A stretch of 58,542 nucleotides of DNA, taken from positions 1-58,542 of the forward strand of contig JAEOUE010000121.1 in NCBI GenBank assembly GCA_016839515.1, written 5' to 3'. This document shows positions 9,121 to 18,109 of the stretch, in pieces. Origin of the DNA: Candidatus Hodarchaeum mangrovi (GTDB taxonomy: Archaea; Asgardarchaeota; Heimdallarchaeia; Hodarchaeales; Hodarchaeaceae). How positions within the stretch are numbered: the first letter of the stretch is position 1; every line of letters begins with the position of its first letter. Position numbers and translations under genes: made by a program. The notes beneath the pieces are model-generated. The model was not told the origin of the DNA, ran no database searches, and saw only the letters and a list, made by a program, of their open reading frames with translations.

Positions 9121-9993
9121 TTGTTGAGTATTGAGATAGATTATGAAGTGCTTGCAAACATTCCCAGTTCTTTATTCCAACGGTTAATTGAACAATGGCA
9201 AAATAATATTGTGAACCTTGAACCTTCAAATATATTTTCGTCTGCAAATGAAGGAACAACCAAATCTATCCTCGCTACACTACCCCAGGCAAAACTACGA
9301 AATTTACAAAAACTTGGTAGGATACTAGAAATAAAAGATATATGGTGGGAATCTTATTTAGTTCCCAAAATTAAATCATTTTCTAATTTTGAAGGAAGAA
9401 TTAAGACCTTTGAAGTTGATAAATATATAGATACAAGTGGATCAAAAGCTAAAGCGTTCCTAAATGTTATAGAGCTAAGTAGAAATGCATTATTGGTATT
9501 AATTGAATTTTCTTCACGTTCTCCTAGTTTAAGAAGAATTTATCGATATATTTTCTTTCCAGCTGTTAAAATAATTCTTCTTGAACCTCAGGAGTATGCT
9601 GTTGAATTATTCCAAGATCAGGTTTTGCCCTTTATTTCAAATGAAAGTCAAATCACACTCAAACCGGTCCGTGCTAAATTAATAAAACAATTTACAAAAA
9701 TAAGTGATAATAAAGAAGCCTCCATTATTCTCACACATTTAAAGATACGAATTTCCCTTGAAACCTCAGGAATAGAAGGTTTAAGTCAGATAATAATCGA
9801 AGGAAAAGACGTTATAAGAGGAGCTGAAACTCTAGAACAACGTCATGAAATTTCTCTTAAATTCATGCAATCAGGGCCTTGGGTCGGAGCTGGAACAGAT
9901 GATTTTATTATTGAAGTCGGAAAAGGTATCCAGATCATTCAGATTGAAGAACAATCTCTTAAGAACATTGCTACAGTGCTAAGCTGGTTATAA
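9121..9993 (+). CDS. Unknown protein, likely partner of the adjacent small GTPase
   Basis: 290 residues, TTG start (two adjacent TTG codons at 9121 and 9124) with GGAG six bases upstream. I do not recognise the family. The N-terminal 65 residues are helical; the middle (about 115-160) is hydrophobic with ALLVLIEFSSRSPSLRRIYRYIFFPAVKIILLEP, which looks like a buried alpha/beta core rather than a clean membrane helix. The C-terminal 90 residues are beta-rich and end FIIEVGKGIQIIQIEEQ. It starts 32 bases after the GTPase and 21 bases before the subtilase, so all three may be on one transcript. A regulatory or effector role towards the GTPase is inference from position only. Confidence 0.55.
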   Translation: MLSIEIDYEVLANIPSSLFQRLIEQWQNNIVNLEPSNIFSSANEGTTKSILATLPQAKLRNLQKLGRILEIKDIWWESYLVPKIKSFSNFEGRIKTFEVDKYIDTSGSKAKAFLNVIELSRNALLVLIEFSSRSPSLRRIYRYIFFPAVKIILLEPQEYAVELFQDQVLPFISNESQITLKPVRAKLIKQFTKISDNKEASIILTHLKIRISLETSGIEGLSQIIIEGKDVIRGAETLEQRHEISLKFMQSGPWVGAGTDDFIIEVGKGIQIIQIEEQSLKNIATVLSWL

Positions 9994-10014
9994 TTTCCTT
10001 TTTGAGGCGAAAAA

Positions 10015-12504
10015 ATGTTTAATCTAAATTTTCTAAAATCAAAAATATTTTTTCTAAGCTTAATTTTCCTTTTATGTACCATAGTCATTCCTTTGCAGAC
10101 AAACTTAGAAATTGGGTATTTAACTTCCCAAAATAGCACAAAAATCATCAATGGGAATTATCCTATAAATTCAAACTTTTTAGTTTTTTTTAAAACAAAA
10201 GTTCCAGGATTAAAAAATTATGAAAATAATCTCATTAAACGATACAAGACTTTTCCAGCTATTTATATTAATTTTCAAGAAAAATCCAGTATGGAAACTT
10301 TCCTCACCTCCTTTAAAGATGAAATAATAGAAATTGAGTTAAATAAAGCAATAAGAACGTCTTTAGCTAGTGTAAAAGAAACCTATCCCCCAAATTTAGC
10401 TGCAACAAGTCCTGAGCTAAGGAGTTATACAGGTACTTCATATCTTCATCAAATTGGGCTTACAGGATTCGGTGTCAAAATAGGAATCATTGATTCAGGA
10501 GTAACAAATCATTCAGAATTTGGAAATAGAATTATAGAAAGAGCTTCTTTTGTTTCACAAGAAAATGGATATTCCCAAGATATTTCTAGTGTTTCTGATG
10601 ATTATCTTACTTCAGGACATGGTACTCAAATCGCAGGGATTGCAGCAGGATCATCAACAGGTATTGCTCCCCAAGCAGAAATATATAGCGCAAAAATTAT
10701 TCATAATCCAACGGTATTGGGAGCAGGTGGGGGGGGTGGAGAAGAAACTACTGCAGGAATACTAGATGCGATTGATTTTTTGGTTAATAAGTCAATTGAC
10801 ATTATAAATTTATCTATTGGACAATATCACAACCTCCCTGGAGGTATAAGGGATGAAGTGATAAATTTTATCTCAGAGGCATATGATATATTAGTCACAG
10901 TTTCTGCTGGTAATTCAGGATCTTCGTATGGAGATAGAGGAACCCTCCATAATCCAGGAACGGCCTTGGAATGCATATCAGTTGCTGCAAGTGATGTAAC
11001 AGGTACCTCTATGGCAAGTTTTTCTTCTAGTGGACTCAAAGTTGATTATTCATTAAAACCAGACCTTTCAGCACCAGGAATTTCTATTCCAGGACCTAAT
11101 GGAGATGGTTCGGGTTATGTAACCAAATCAGGAACATCAATTGCAGCACCTGTTGTAGCAGGCGGAGCTGCTTTACTAATTGAATATCTTCGAGATCATG
11201 GAATAAGCTATACAAGTGGGACTTTGAAAGCTGCTCTCCTTGAAGGAGCCCAAGAAATGAATGCTCCTGTTTGGAAAAGAGGTGCAGGTTTCTTAAATCT
11301 TACAAAATCATTAAATGTTTTAAATTCGTCTAAAATAGTAGAGAATTATCCAGAATTAATAATAGCTCATCCAAAACGCTTACCGATAGACCCATATGAA
11401 GTTTTGTTTACAGGAAGCTCAATAGAATTTAATCTAACAGTTATAAGCAGTAGAAAGACAGAATATGCCTTGGAAATATCAGAACCCTTACAGAATTTTG
11501 TGAAAATAAAACCAAACAATATTCTAATTAATGGATCTTCTTTACTTCCAATAAATTTCACAATCCCGAATAATACTGTCCCTAGGTTTATAAATGATAC
11601 TATTAATATTGGAAACTCTAAATTACAGGTTCAATTTGAAATTAGAAAACCTTTGGCTAGAATATTATTTGATGAGAGCCTTAATAGTATAGTACGACAC
11701 GGATATGGTACAGGAATGTATGATACACAAGGAGATTCTTCAAACACAGTAGGAATGTATTCTTCTTTCACTAAGTTTTTAGTAGAGAACAATTACTGTG
11801 TGATTCCGCATTTAAGCAGAGAATTTTCTCTTTCTGAATTAATTAAATATGATGTTCTTGTTTTAGCAAATCCATTCTCTTTAATTTCTGATATTTATAT
11901 GGATTGGGTTATAGATCCTGGAAAAGACTATTTTTCACTAACTGAATCCTCTTTAACCTCAATTCTCCAATTTTTTGAACTTGGAGGAGGCATTTTAATC
12001 TTAAGTTCGGTTGTAGATTATTATAATATAACAGAATTTAATGTTTTTTTAGCATATTTTGGTCTAGCTATAGACGAGACGGTGTCTTATGGGGTACAAC
12101 AATCCATCATCAATAATCCACAAAAATTTACAAAAGAAATAACAGAGTTCCCCTTTCGAGGTAACTATTTGAAAGTTCTTGTACCTTCGAATCAAACCAA
12201 GATTATAGCAGATGTGGAAGGTAAACCAACACTGATTAGTCACGAGGGAATATCGGGAGGAAGAATTTTATTATTTGCCACTGATTTAATATTTGATAAT
12301 ATTGGATTTTCTAGCTTTGCTTATGGAGGAAATTCCGAGTTTAATCGTATCTTGGCTTTTAATTCAGTTGCATGGTTAGTAGAAGGTGAATTCAAGGAAA
12401 CATCTACTATTCCAGAATATCCTGAATTATTCTTCTTCTTTCTTCTTATCATCTGTGTTTTTGCATTATTTATAATTTACACTCAATTTTTAAAGAAAAA
12501 CTAG
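10015..12504 (+). CDS. Subtilisin-like serine protease (S8), secreted and membrane-anchored
   Basis: 829 residues, ATG start with GAGG upstream. An N-terminal signal peptide (about residues 8-28) is followed by a propeptide-like region to about 130. The catalytic set is complete: Asp160 in GIIDSG, His202 in SGHGT, oxyanion Asn300 in SAGNSG and Ser375 in SGTSIAAP. After the peptidase domain (about 140-420) come about 380 residues of beta-rich and alpha/beta sequence, then one C-terminal membrane helix (about 803-825) with a short KK tail. It should therefore act outside the cell, tethered to the membrane, perhaps in surface protein processing or peptide use. Its stop shares a CTAG with the stop of the convergent dcd gene. 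Confidence 0.9.
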   Translation: MFNLNFLKSKIFFLSLIFLLCTIVIPLQTNLEIGYLTSQNSTKIINGNYPINSNFLVFFKTKVPGLKNYENNLIKRYKTFPAIYINFQEKSSMETFLTSFKDEIIEIELNKAIRTSLASVKETYPPNLAATSPELRSYTGTSYLHQIGLTGFGVKIGIIDSGVTNHSEFGNRIIERASFVSQENGYSQDISSVSDDYLTSGHGTQIAGIAAGSSTGIAPQAEIYSAKIIHNPTVLGAGGGGGEETTAGILDAIDFLVNKSIDIINLSIGQYHNLPGGIRDEVINFISEAYDILVTVSAGNSGSSYGDRGTLHNPGTALECISVAASDVTGTSMASFSSSGLKVDYSLKPDLSAPGISIPGPNGDGSGYVTKSGTSIAAPVVAGGAALLIEYLRDHGISYTSGTLKAALLEGAQEMNAPVWKRGAGFLNLTKSLNVLNSSKIVENYPELIIAHPKRLPIDPYEVLFTGSSIEFNLTVISSRKTEYALEISEPLQNFVKIKPNNILINGSSLLPINFTIPNNTVPRFINDTINIGNSKLQVQFEIRKPLARILFDESLNSIVRHGYGTGMYDTQGDSSNTVGMYSSFTKFLVENNYCVIPHLSREFSLSELIKYDVLVLANPFSLISDIYMDWVIDPGKDYFSLTESSLTSILQFFELGGGILILSSVVDYYNITEFNVFLAYFGLAIDETVSYGVQQSIINNPQKFTKEITEFPFRGNYLKVLVPSNQTKIIADVEGKPTLISHEGISGGRILLFATDLIFDNIGFSSFAYGGNSEFNRILAFNSVAWLVEGEFKETSTIPEYPELFFFFLLIICVFALFIIYTQFLKKN

Positions 12505-13043
12505 ATTTGAGGATCATTCAATCCAATATATCTACTTTTAGGTCGATCATCATAACCAACGGTTGCAGGAGAAGAAAGGCGATGATAGATTATTTGAATT
12601 ATTGGCATCCCTGGAATTAATTCTACTGGAGAGTTTGCTTGATGAGCGATTTCTAGAGTTAAAGTTGTGGGGTCATTTAGTCCTGTTCCTGGATTTACTA
12701 ATCCTGCTGCTTGGACAACTATACCCAATCGTGCTATGGAGGATTTTCCTTCTAATGTTGCTGCATATTTCTTTGAAATTGATATTTTTTCTAACGTAGA
12801 GGCTAAAACAAACTGATTGGGAGATAATACGAAAGGTTCATCATCAACTCGAATTATTTCAGTATTTTTATGAATTGCTGTTCGATCATTTGGTCTAAAC
12901 ATTCTTCCATGACGAAAAACCAAAAATGTATTACCTAGTTTTAGATCTACTGAACAAGGTCCAATTGCATTTTCATCAAGCGGATTTATTGATATTTCTT
13001 TTTCCTTTATAGCAGTAATAATGTCCTGATTAGACAGAATCAT
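12501..13043 (-). CDS. dcd: dCTP deaminase
   Basis: 180 residues. Deaminates dCTP to dUTP (and in some archaea also hydrolyses it to dUMP), for thymidylate synthesis. The trimeric dUTPase-like fold is visible: CSVDLKLGN near the N-terminus, the nucleotide-binding EGKSSIARLGI, VNPGTGLNDP, and TLEIAH with the catalytic glutamate. These are the signature blocks of Dcd rather than plain dUTPase. Since a separate dUTPase gene lies at 42339, a single-function deaminase is likely, but the DCD-DUT double activity is not excluded. It is convergent with the subtilase gene, overlapping by four bases at a shared CTAG. No obvious Shine-Dalgarno site precedes the ATG. Confidence 0.9.
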   Translation of the reverse strand: MILSNQDIITAIKEKEISINPLDENAIGPCSVDLKLGNTFLVFRHGRMFRPNDRTAIHKNTEIIRVDDEPFVLSPNQFVLASTLEKISISKKYAATLEGKSSIARLGIVVQAAGLVNPGTGLNDPTTLTLEIAHQANSPVELIPGMPIIQIIYHRLSSPATVGYDDRPKSRYIGLNDPQI

Positions 13044-13174
13044 GCTTTTTATTGCTCCTGATGCATTAATTTTGCTTTGAATAGACTAATTACAGATTAT
13101 CCATAAACTTTTCAATTGATTGATTGAATTAGATTTATGAAGTAACATAAGGTCTTATTTTTAGGAAGATTTTT

Positions 13175-14236
13175 ATGCAAGATGAACGTAATTCTCGTCT
13201 TCAAAAAGTATTAATGGGAATTATTGAAGGATTTTCCGATTATTTTGTGTCTGTTTTAACAAAATATCATGGAAGAGCACCCTCTAAAATTGAAGTTAGT
13301 AATATTACTGTTGAAAAGCGATTAGGTGCCACAGGTATTCATATAGTTAAGGTCCTCTTAGAGTCAGATCTAGGTAGTGACGAGGCTAGTATTGCTGTAA
13401 AAATATATGAAGAAAATTCCCAAGCAACAACTGTAGTAAAAAAAATTAATTTCTTAGAAAAGAGAATTATGCCATATAAGAAATTGGGGATATTTTCAGC
13501 TTCAGTTATCTTTTTTTCAGGAAGTGTTGTAATAATGGAGGGTATTCAGGGTGACGATTTCCGTGATTCTAAAATTCCAAAACCTCAAAAATATCGATAT
13601 GCGGGTAAGTGCTTATCAGCATTCCATAGTACATCGATCACCAAACCATGGTTTGATAAATATAAACTATTAAGTAATAGAAGTATTGAAGAAATCCCTG
13701 TGGATGATTATACAAGGCAAAAAATTAAGGAAATGTTTAATTCACAAATACCCATGGTGGAAAAGAACTCCATAAATTCAGGATCAGTTAGTTTTGGTGA
13801 TTTTCATCCTGGTAATCTAATCTTTGATGTAAAAATTGGGCAAAAACCAATGATTCAAACATATATAATTGATCCTGAATTTTTAGATATTAATAGTGAA
13901 CATGATCGACTTGAAGACATAGCGAATTTTTTTACAGTCGAGGCAGTAGATCAGTATCGATTAGATAAGTCATTAAGCAGATTAACTACAAATATGAAAT
14001 CATTTTTAAGTGGTTATAATGAAATTCTTGCACTTGAGCAACTATCTTTAAATTCGCTTTATCCCTCAGATTATATCCCTTTAAATTTTCATCTAGCTCT
14101 TATGATACTAATGAGTATCCTAAATATTCAAGGGATGCTAGATATATTTGATACAGAGTTGGCAATGGCCAATGAGATATCACTTCGATGCGAACTTATT
14201 CAAAAGCTCCTTGAATGGCAAACATTCCCTGATTAG
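13175..14236 (+). CDS. APH-like small-molecule kinase
   Basis: 353 residues. Belongs to the aminoglycoside phosphotransferase/choline kinase/methylthioribose kinase superfamily. Seen are a nucleotide-lobe strand with Lys (SIAVKIYEE, about 72-80), the catalytic loop GDFHPGN (208-214, replacing HGDxHxxN) and the metal-binding IIDPEF (Asp233). These support an active ATP-dependent kinase for a small hydroxylated substrate, which cannot be named. The C-terminal 100 residues are helical. The following hydrolase gene starts 14 bases downstream, so the two likely form an operon. It is not evidence of antibiotic resistance. Confidence 0.72.
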   Translation: MQDERNSRLQKVLMGIIEGFSDYFVSVLTKYHGRAPSKIEVSNITVEKRLGATGIHIVKVLLESDLGSDEASIAVKIYEENSQATTVVKKINFLEKRIMPYKKLGIFSASVIFFSGSVVIMEGIQGDDFRDSKIPKPQKYRYAGKCLSAFHSTSITKPWFDKYKLLSNRSIEEIPVDDYTRQKIKEMFNSQIPMVEKNSINSGSVSFGDFHPGNLIFDVKIGQKPMIQTYIIDPEFLDINSEHDRLEDIANFFTVEAVDQYRLDKSLSRLTTNMKSFLSGYNEILALEQLSLNSLYPSDYIPLNFHLALMILMSILNIQGMLDIFDTELAMANEISLRCELIQKLLEWQTFPD

Positions 14237-14250
14237 GTATTGTAATAAAA

Positions 14251-14937
14251 ATGAAACATCAGCTCCTTTTTTCTTCTGCTGGTATTGCAACCCAAATCTT
14301 AATTTCTAGCGAAAAAGACACTATTCTACTAGATATTGGGGATGGAATTATACGAGATCTCTTAAAAACAGAAATTAATTTTTCAAAAAGTCAATCGTGG
14401 CACATTTTTATTAGTCATGGGCACTATGATCATTGTGGAGGATTATTTTCGTTCTTAGGGTTTTTACGCATGTTAGGATTACCATCTAATATCAATATTT
14501 ACTACCCCAGTGAGAGTATTGAGGTGGAATCTTTATTAGATGTATTTACATCAATCTATAAGGATTCGTTACCTTTTAAGCTAAAAAATCGTCCCCTTAA
14601 AAACAATGAAACAGTAAGAATTTCCCGGAGTATTTATGTGAAATCTTATCCAATGGTTCACTATGGATCAATTGTAAACCAAGGCCTCTTAGCGAGAGTA
14701 CCAACCTATGGTTATGCCATATTTCACAACAAAATTAAATATTTAGCTTTTACAGGAGATACAGGCATAAATAATAATTTAGTCGATCTTGTAAAAGACG
14801 CAGAATATGCCTTTATAGAAGCTACAAATCCTGAGGATATAAGCTCGAAAAATCATCTCAATGAAGAGGAAGCTCTCAATTTAGGAAAACTTGCTAAAAG
14901 ATTTTTATTAATTCATACTAAATACGATTCTCGATAG
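14251..14937 (+). CDS. Metallo-beta-lactamase fold hydrolase, RNase Z-like
   Basis: 228 residues. Metal motif HGHYDH gives His56, His58, Asp60 and His61; AFTGDTG carries the bridging Asp; LIHTKYDSR at the very C-terminus recalls the final His and Arg/Tyr of RNase Z. The start LFSSAGIATQILI and LLDIGDG also fit the RNase Z/arylsulfatase-like group. At 228 residues it is shorter than tRNase Z (about 300) and no clear exosite arm is seen, so tRNA 3'-end processing is possible but a hydrolase of another phosphodiester is as likely. It follows the APH-like kinase by 14 bases. Confidence 0.65.
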   Translation: MKHQLLFSSAGIATQILISSEKDTILLDIGDGIIRDLLKTEINFSKSQSWHIFISHGHYDHCGGLFSFLGFLRMLGLPSNINIYYPSESIEVESLLDVFTSIYKDSLPFKLKNRPLKNNETVRISRSIYVKSYPMVHYGSIVNQGLLARVPTYGYAIFHNKIKYLAFTGDTGINNNLVDLVKDAEYAFIEATNPEDISSKNHLNEEEALNLGKLAKRFLLIHTKYDSR

Positions 14938-15119
14938 TTAAAACACATAAAATCTTACCATCTTAATGGATATGAATTATCAAATCGGCAATTTGACTAG
15001 TATTAAACAATAGGTTGATAATTGAACAGCTTTCTTGGTTAGAAAGTAGTTAATAAAACTGTAAATGAAAAATAACACTTACGAATTATAATTATTAAAT
15101 ATTTAAGGAACTTAAGAGT

Positions 15120-16115
15120 TTGTTATCTAAAATATTTATGAAATCAGTTGAAACCATCAACAATGATACTCAAAATGGTGCAACGCAAATCGCAGAGGAC
15201 AGCCTTCGTGCCTTAAAAAGAGAATGTCTAAGAATTGGAACCCAACTTGATGAATCAATACTGAAAACAGCTATTCAACTCCTTCTAGATACTCATCCCA
15301 TGGCTACTATCGAAAATGCTCTACTACCTATATACATTAGACTGGTTGATCTAATAGATTCAGAAGGATTGAAATCAGGAAACGCAAAAGCATCAATCGA
15401 AATGATTTTTGCAACTCGGAAAGAACAGATGCGGGTTGGTGAAATAAATACAATTAATCGTCTAGTAGAAGAGTTAAGAGAAAAAAAATCGATATTAACA
15501 TTTTCTCACTCTTCTACTGTTATAAAAGCATTATTACAGTTAGCTAAAGATGGCTTTAATGATAAGGAAATATACGTCCTAGAATCGAGACCTTTAAAAG
15601 AAGGAGAAAGAACAGCTCATTCACTAGCTAATGCTGGGTATAGAAAAACTCATCTAGGTATTGATTTCTCAATAAATGAATTTTCAGAATTAGCAGAAAC
15701 CGCTGTTATTGGAGCTGACATGGTTCATTTTGATGGCCATATCTTAAATAAGATTGGTTCAGCTACAATTGCTAAACTTTTTCACTCACAAACAAAGGAA
15801 GTTATTGTAGGCGCTTCACTATCAAAAATTTGTCTTCGTGGGATTATAAATCAAAAGAAAGACTGGAATCCACTTATTCCTAACAGAAATCCCAAAGAAG
15901 TAAGTTCTATCTCCAATCCTAATTTAAAAATTTGTAATAAGTACTTTGAAATAATTGAGCCAAAATTTATTTCCACATTAATAATGGATAAAAATAAGTT
16001 TTCACGTCCTATTTCTTCGACATTGAAAGAATTTATTCTTAAAAATCCAGCAATAACAAAACAAGTGAGGGCTCTTCACAAATTATGGTATAATGTTAAT
16101 TTTATTATGGTTTAA
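15120..16115 (+). CDS. eIF2B alpha/beta/delta-like (IF-2B family) protein
   Basis: 331 residues from TTG at 15120 with AAGGA about ten bases upstream; the ATG at 15138 is an alternative. The Rossmann-like core carries ILTFSHSSTV, YVLESRPLKEG, GADMVHFDG and NKIGSATIA, the signature blocks of the eIF2B regulatory subunit and ribose-1,5-bisphosphate isomerase/methylthioribose-1-phosphate isomerase family. Archaeal members are either AMP-pathway R15P isomerases or eIF2-binding homologues. I cannot decide which; no other gene of the AMP salvage pathway (AMP phosphorylase, type III RuBisCO) lies in this window. A nine-T run directly after the stop codon is a plausible terminator. Confidence 0.75.
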   Translation: MLSKIFMKSVETINNDTQNGATQIAEDSLRALKRECLRIGTQLDESILKTAIQLLLDTHPMATIENALLPIYIRLVDLIDSEGLKSGNAKASIEMIFATRKEQMRVGEINTINRLVEELREKKSILTFSHSSTVIKALLQLAKDGFNDKEIYVLESRPLKEGERTAHSLANAGYRKTHLGIDFSINEFSELAETAVIGADMVHFDGHILNKIGSATIAKLFHSQTKEVIVGASLSKICLRGIINQKKDWNPLIPNRNPKEVSSISNPNLKICNKYFEIIEPKFISTLIMDKNKFSRPISSTLKEFILKNPAITKQVRALHKLWYNVNFIMV

Positions 16116-16124
16116 TTTTTTTTT
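16116..16124 (+). terminator. Poly-T terminator after the eIF2B-like gene
   Basis: Nine consecutive T residues start immediately after the TAA of the eIF2B-like gene. Archaeal RNA polymerase stops on such U-tracts. The convergent PIN gene ends inside the same stretch (its TAA is the complement of 16123-16125). Confidence 0.4.
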
Positions 16125-17910
16125 ACCATGGTTTGATCATTTCAGGTTGAATTGCAGGATTATGAAAGATGATTGTACCTCTGAAGATTTGACCTTTTTT
16201 TGCAGGTCTAATGTCTTTAATTGTACCTGATGTAATTTTGATCTTTACACTCTCTTCTAATGCTGGCTTATAAGCAGCATCTAAAACTAAATTCCAAGTA
16301 GAATTATTTCCTTCATTCCATACTATTGCATTTAATTCATCACGATCATGAACTTCCTTAATATCTAAAATATGATAGAATCCCTTGAACTCCTCATTTG
16401 GTCCTTTGTCCTCTGCAGGAGATAATTCTATTGGAAGATTATTTCTTAAGGCTGTAGAAATTCCTATCTTCGTGTTATCTTGGGAGTCCTTTCTTAATTT
16501 TTGTTTAAAGATCTTTTGAACTTTAAGATCTAAATCAACAAGATCTGTTCTTAACCTTGTTAATATAAATAATCTTTTTATAGATCTTTCAATTTCCTCT
16601 CTGTCTGTATAATTCTTTACAATAAATTTTAATATTTCTATGGCTAGTTCACGTTGATCATGTGAATATAAATCATTTGCATAGGTATGCATTGAAATTA
16701 ACATGCCATCTAAATGAGTTCGATGTTTATTTAACAGAAAAAATGCTTCGTTGAGCTGTTTATTAGCTATCAAAGATATAGTAAGTCCTAATAACTGTGT
16801 AGTCGAAATTTCATTATCTTGTGGTAGTACTCTTTTAAATAGACTGAGAGCTTGCTCATAACGTCCAAGTAATAAATATAAAAGCCCTTGCAATGAAATT
16901 AAATTTTCAATTGCTTCTTTTCCAACCGATATAAAGTTCATATAGACACGACAAGCTTCAGCATGCACCAAAGCTTCAATAATTTGATTATGTGTTAACT
17001 TAAAATCAAGTAACCATGAGTGATGTTCAAAAAGTTCAGATCGAAGCATACGTTCAACAATTACCCGTTGTTCTAGTCCATCAATCTTATAAATAAGTTC
17101 AGAGCTTTTTAATAGAATCTCTAAAACCATATTCTCCGCTTCTTGAAGATTGAATTTATCACGAGATTCCCGTGCTTTTATTATAAGCTGTTGGGCAATA
17201 ATCAGGGTATCTTCAGGTTGTATTATCTCAAGTTCCTTCTTAGGGGATAATATTCCAGAAGACGCAGTATCACTTCCTACTTGAGCTGCAGACCTAACAA
17301 ATCGGGCTGTATCGGTAAGATCATCAATAAGCATGGCAACATCAATATATCTACGAGTTTTTTTCTTATAACTCCAAGAAGCTTTAAACACACGCTCTAC
17401 TGTATCATCTAGGATCTTTCGCATTCCAATATCAGAAACAGAGGCAGCTAAAACAGAAACAAAAGATCCACAAGAGAGATGTTCAATTGAATTAAATTGT
17501 TTATTTTCTTTGATGATACGTGCAACACCTTCATCATCAGAAACTAAAGCCACACGATGGTTATTTCGAAGACTAAATTTCTTTGCGAGTATTACAATAT
17601 CAATATCAGCAGGATCCTCATTCACACGAACCATTCTTTCGTGAATTGCATATCTTGCAGTATTTTTCCAAAGCTTTGAATCACGATTTACTGGTTCCAT
17701 TTGGATATACTTTGGTACCAAGGTTCTAAGCTCTCTGTACTTCCCTGGAATATCTGACTTCGGAATTTCTTCGGGAATCATCACAGTCATACCCACAGAA
17801 CTAGCAATATCAGTCAAATTCGGAAGAAGCGACTCAATAACTCCAGCGTTTAACAAAGAAATGAAGAAATTTGTATCGATAACAACTACATCGAATAATT
17901 GAGTAGACAT
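16123..17910 (-). CDS. PIN-domain protein with long TPR-like middle and C-terminal beta domain
   Basis: 595 residues from the ATG at 17910, which has GGAG eight to nine bases upstream; an ATG at 17925 is in frame. Residues about 5-150 are a PIN nuclease domain: VVIDTNFFISLL with the first Asp, NEDPADIDIVILAKKF with the middle acidic residues, and VALVSDDEGV with the last pair. A linker and then about 300 residues of TPR-like helices follow (about 220-470). The C-terminal 90 residues are beta-rich (VKIKITSGTIKDI, then KGQIFRGTIIFHNP) and recall TRAM/OB-like RNA-binding modules. The product is probably an RNase or RNA-binding scaffold; no antitoxin gene lies next to it, which argues against a VapC toxin. 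Confidence 0.65.
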   Translation of the reverse strand: MSTQLFDVVVIDTNFFISLLNAGVIESLLPNLTDIASSVGMTVMIPEEIPKSDIPGKYRELRTLVPKYIQMEPVNRDSKLWKNTARYAIHERMVRVNEDPADIDIVILAKKFSLRNNHRVALVSDDEGVARIIKENKQFNSIEHLSCGSFVSVLAASVSDIGMRKILDDTVERVFKASWSYKKKTRRYIDVAMLIDDLTDTARFVRSAAQVGSDTASSGILSPKKELEIIQPEDTLIIAQQLIIKARESRDKFNLQEAENMVLEILLKSSELIYKIDGLEQRVIVERMLRSELFEHHSWLLDFKLTHNQIIEALVHAEACRVYMNFISVGKEAIENLISLQGLLYLLLGRYEQALSLFKRVLPQDNEISTTQLLGLTISLIANKQLNEAFFLLNKHRTHLDGMLISMHTYANDLYSHDQRELAIEILKFIVKNYTDREEIERSIKRLFILTRLRTDLVDLDLKVQKIFKQKLRKDSQDNTKIGISTALRNNLPIELSPAEDKGPNEEFKGFYHILDIKEVHDRDELNAIVWNEGNNSTWNLVLDAAYKPALEESVKIKITSGTIKDIRPAKKGQIFRGTIIFHNPAIQPEMIKPW

Positions 17911-18007
17911 TAATTCAAACTCCATAAATGCAATATGTTCTCTCTTTTTAATACTCTTTTAAAAAAATATAGTTTAAAAAATTTCAAGATTTAGTGGAAA
18001 AGAGGAG

Positions 18008-18109
18008 AGCGGAGGGTGCGATTTGAACGCACGTAATACGGCTATCTAGAAGGAAATAGAACTTATTTCCTTCTTGCAGGCCGCTCCATAGCCACTTTGG
18101 TACCTCCGC
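18008..18109 (-). tRNA. tRNA-Cys (GCA) with a 30-base intron
   Basis: Read on the minus strand it folds as a full cloverleaf: acceptor GCGGAGG/CCTCCGC, D stem CCA/TGG, anticodon stem GCGGC/GCCGT, variable loop ATTAC, T arm GTGCG-TTCAAAT-CGCAC, and discriminator T (U73), which is the known identity base of tRNA-Cys. The anticodon loop begins CTGCAA, giving anticodon GCA, and is interrupted after position 37. The intron is the complement of 18044-18073; its ends pair as GAAGGAAATA/TATTTCCTTC, fitting a bulge-helix-bulge substrate of the archaeal splicing endonuclease. The exact cut sites could shift by a base or two. No CCA is encoded. Confidence 0.88.

Noticed and set aside
13175..14236. Aminoglycoside resistance gene
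   Set aside because: The APH fold covers many metabolic kinases; nothing here points to aminoglycosides as substrate.
16123..17910. VapC toxin of a VapBC pair
   Set aside because: The protein is far too long and no small antitoxin gene lies next to it.
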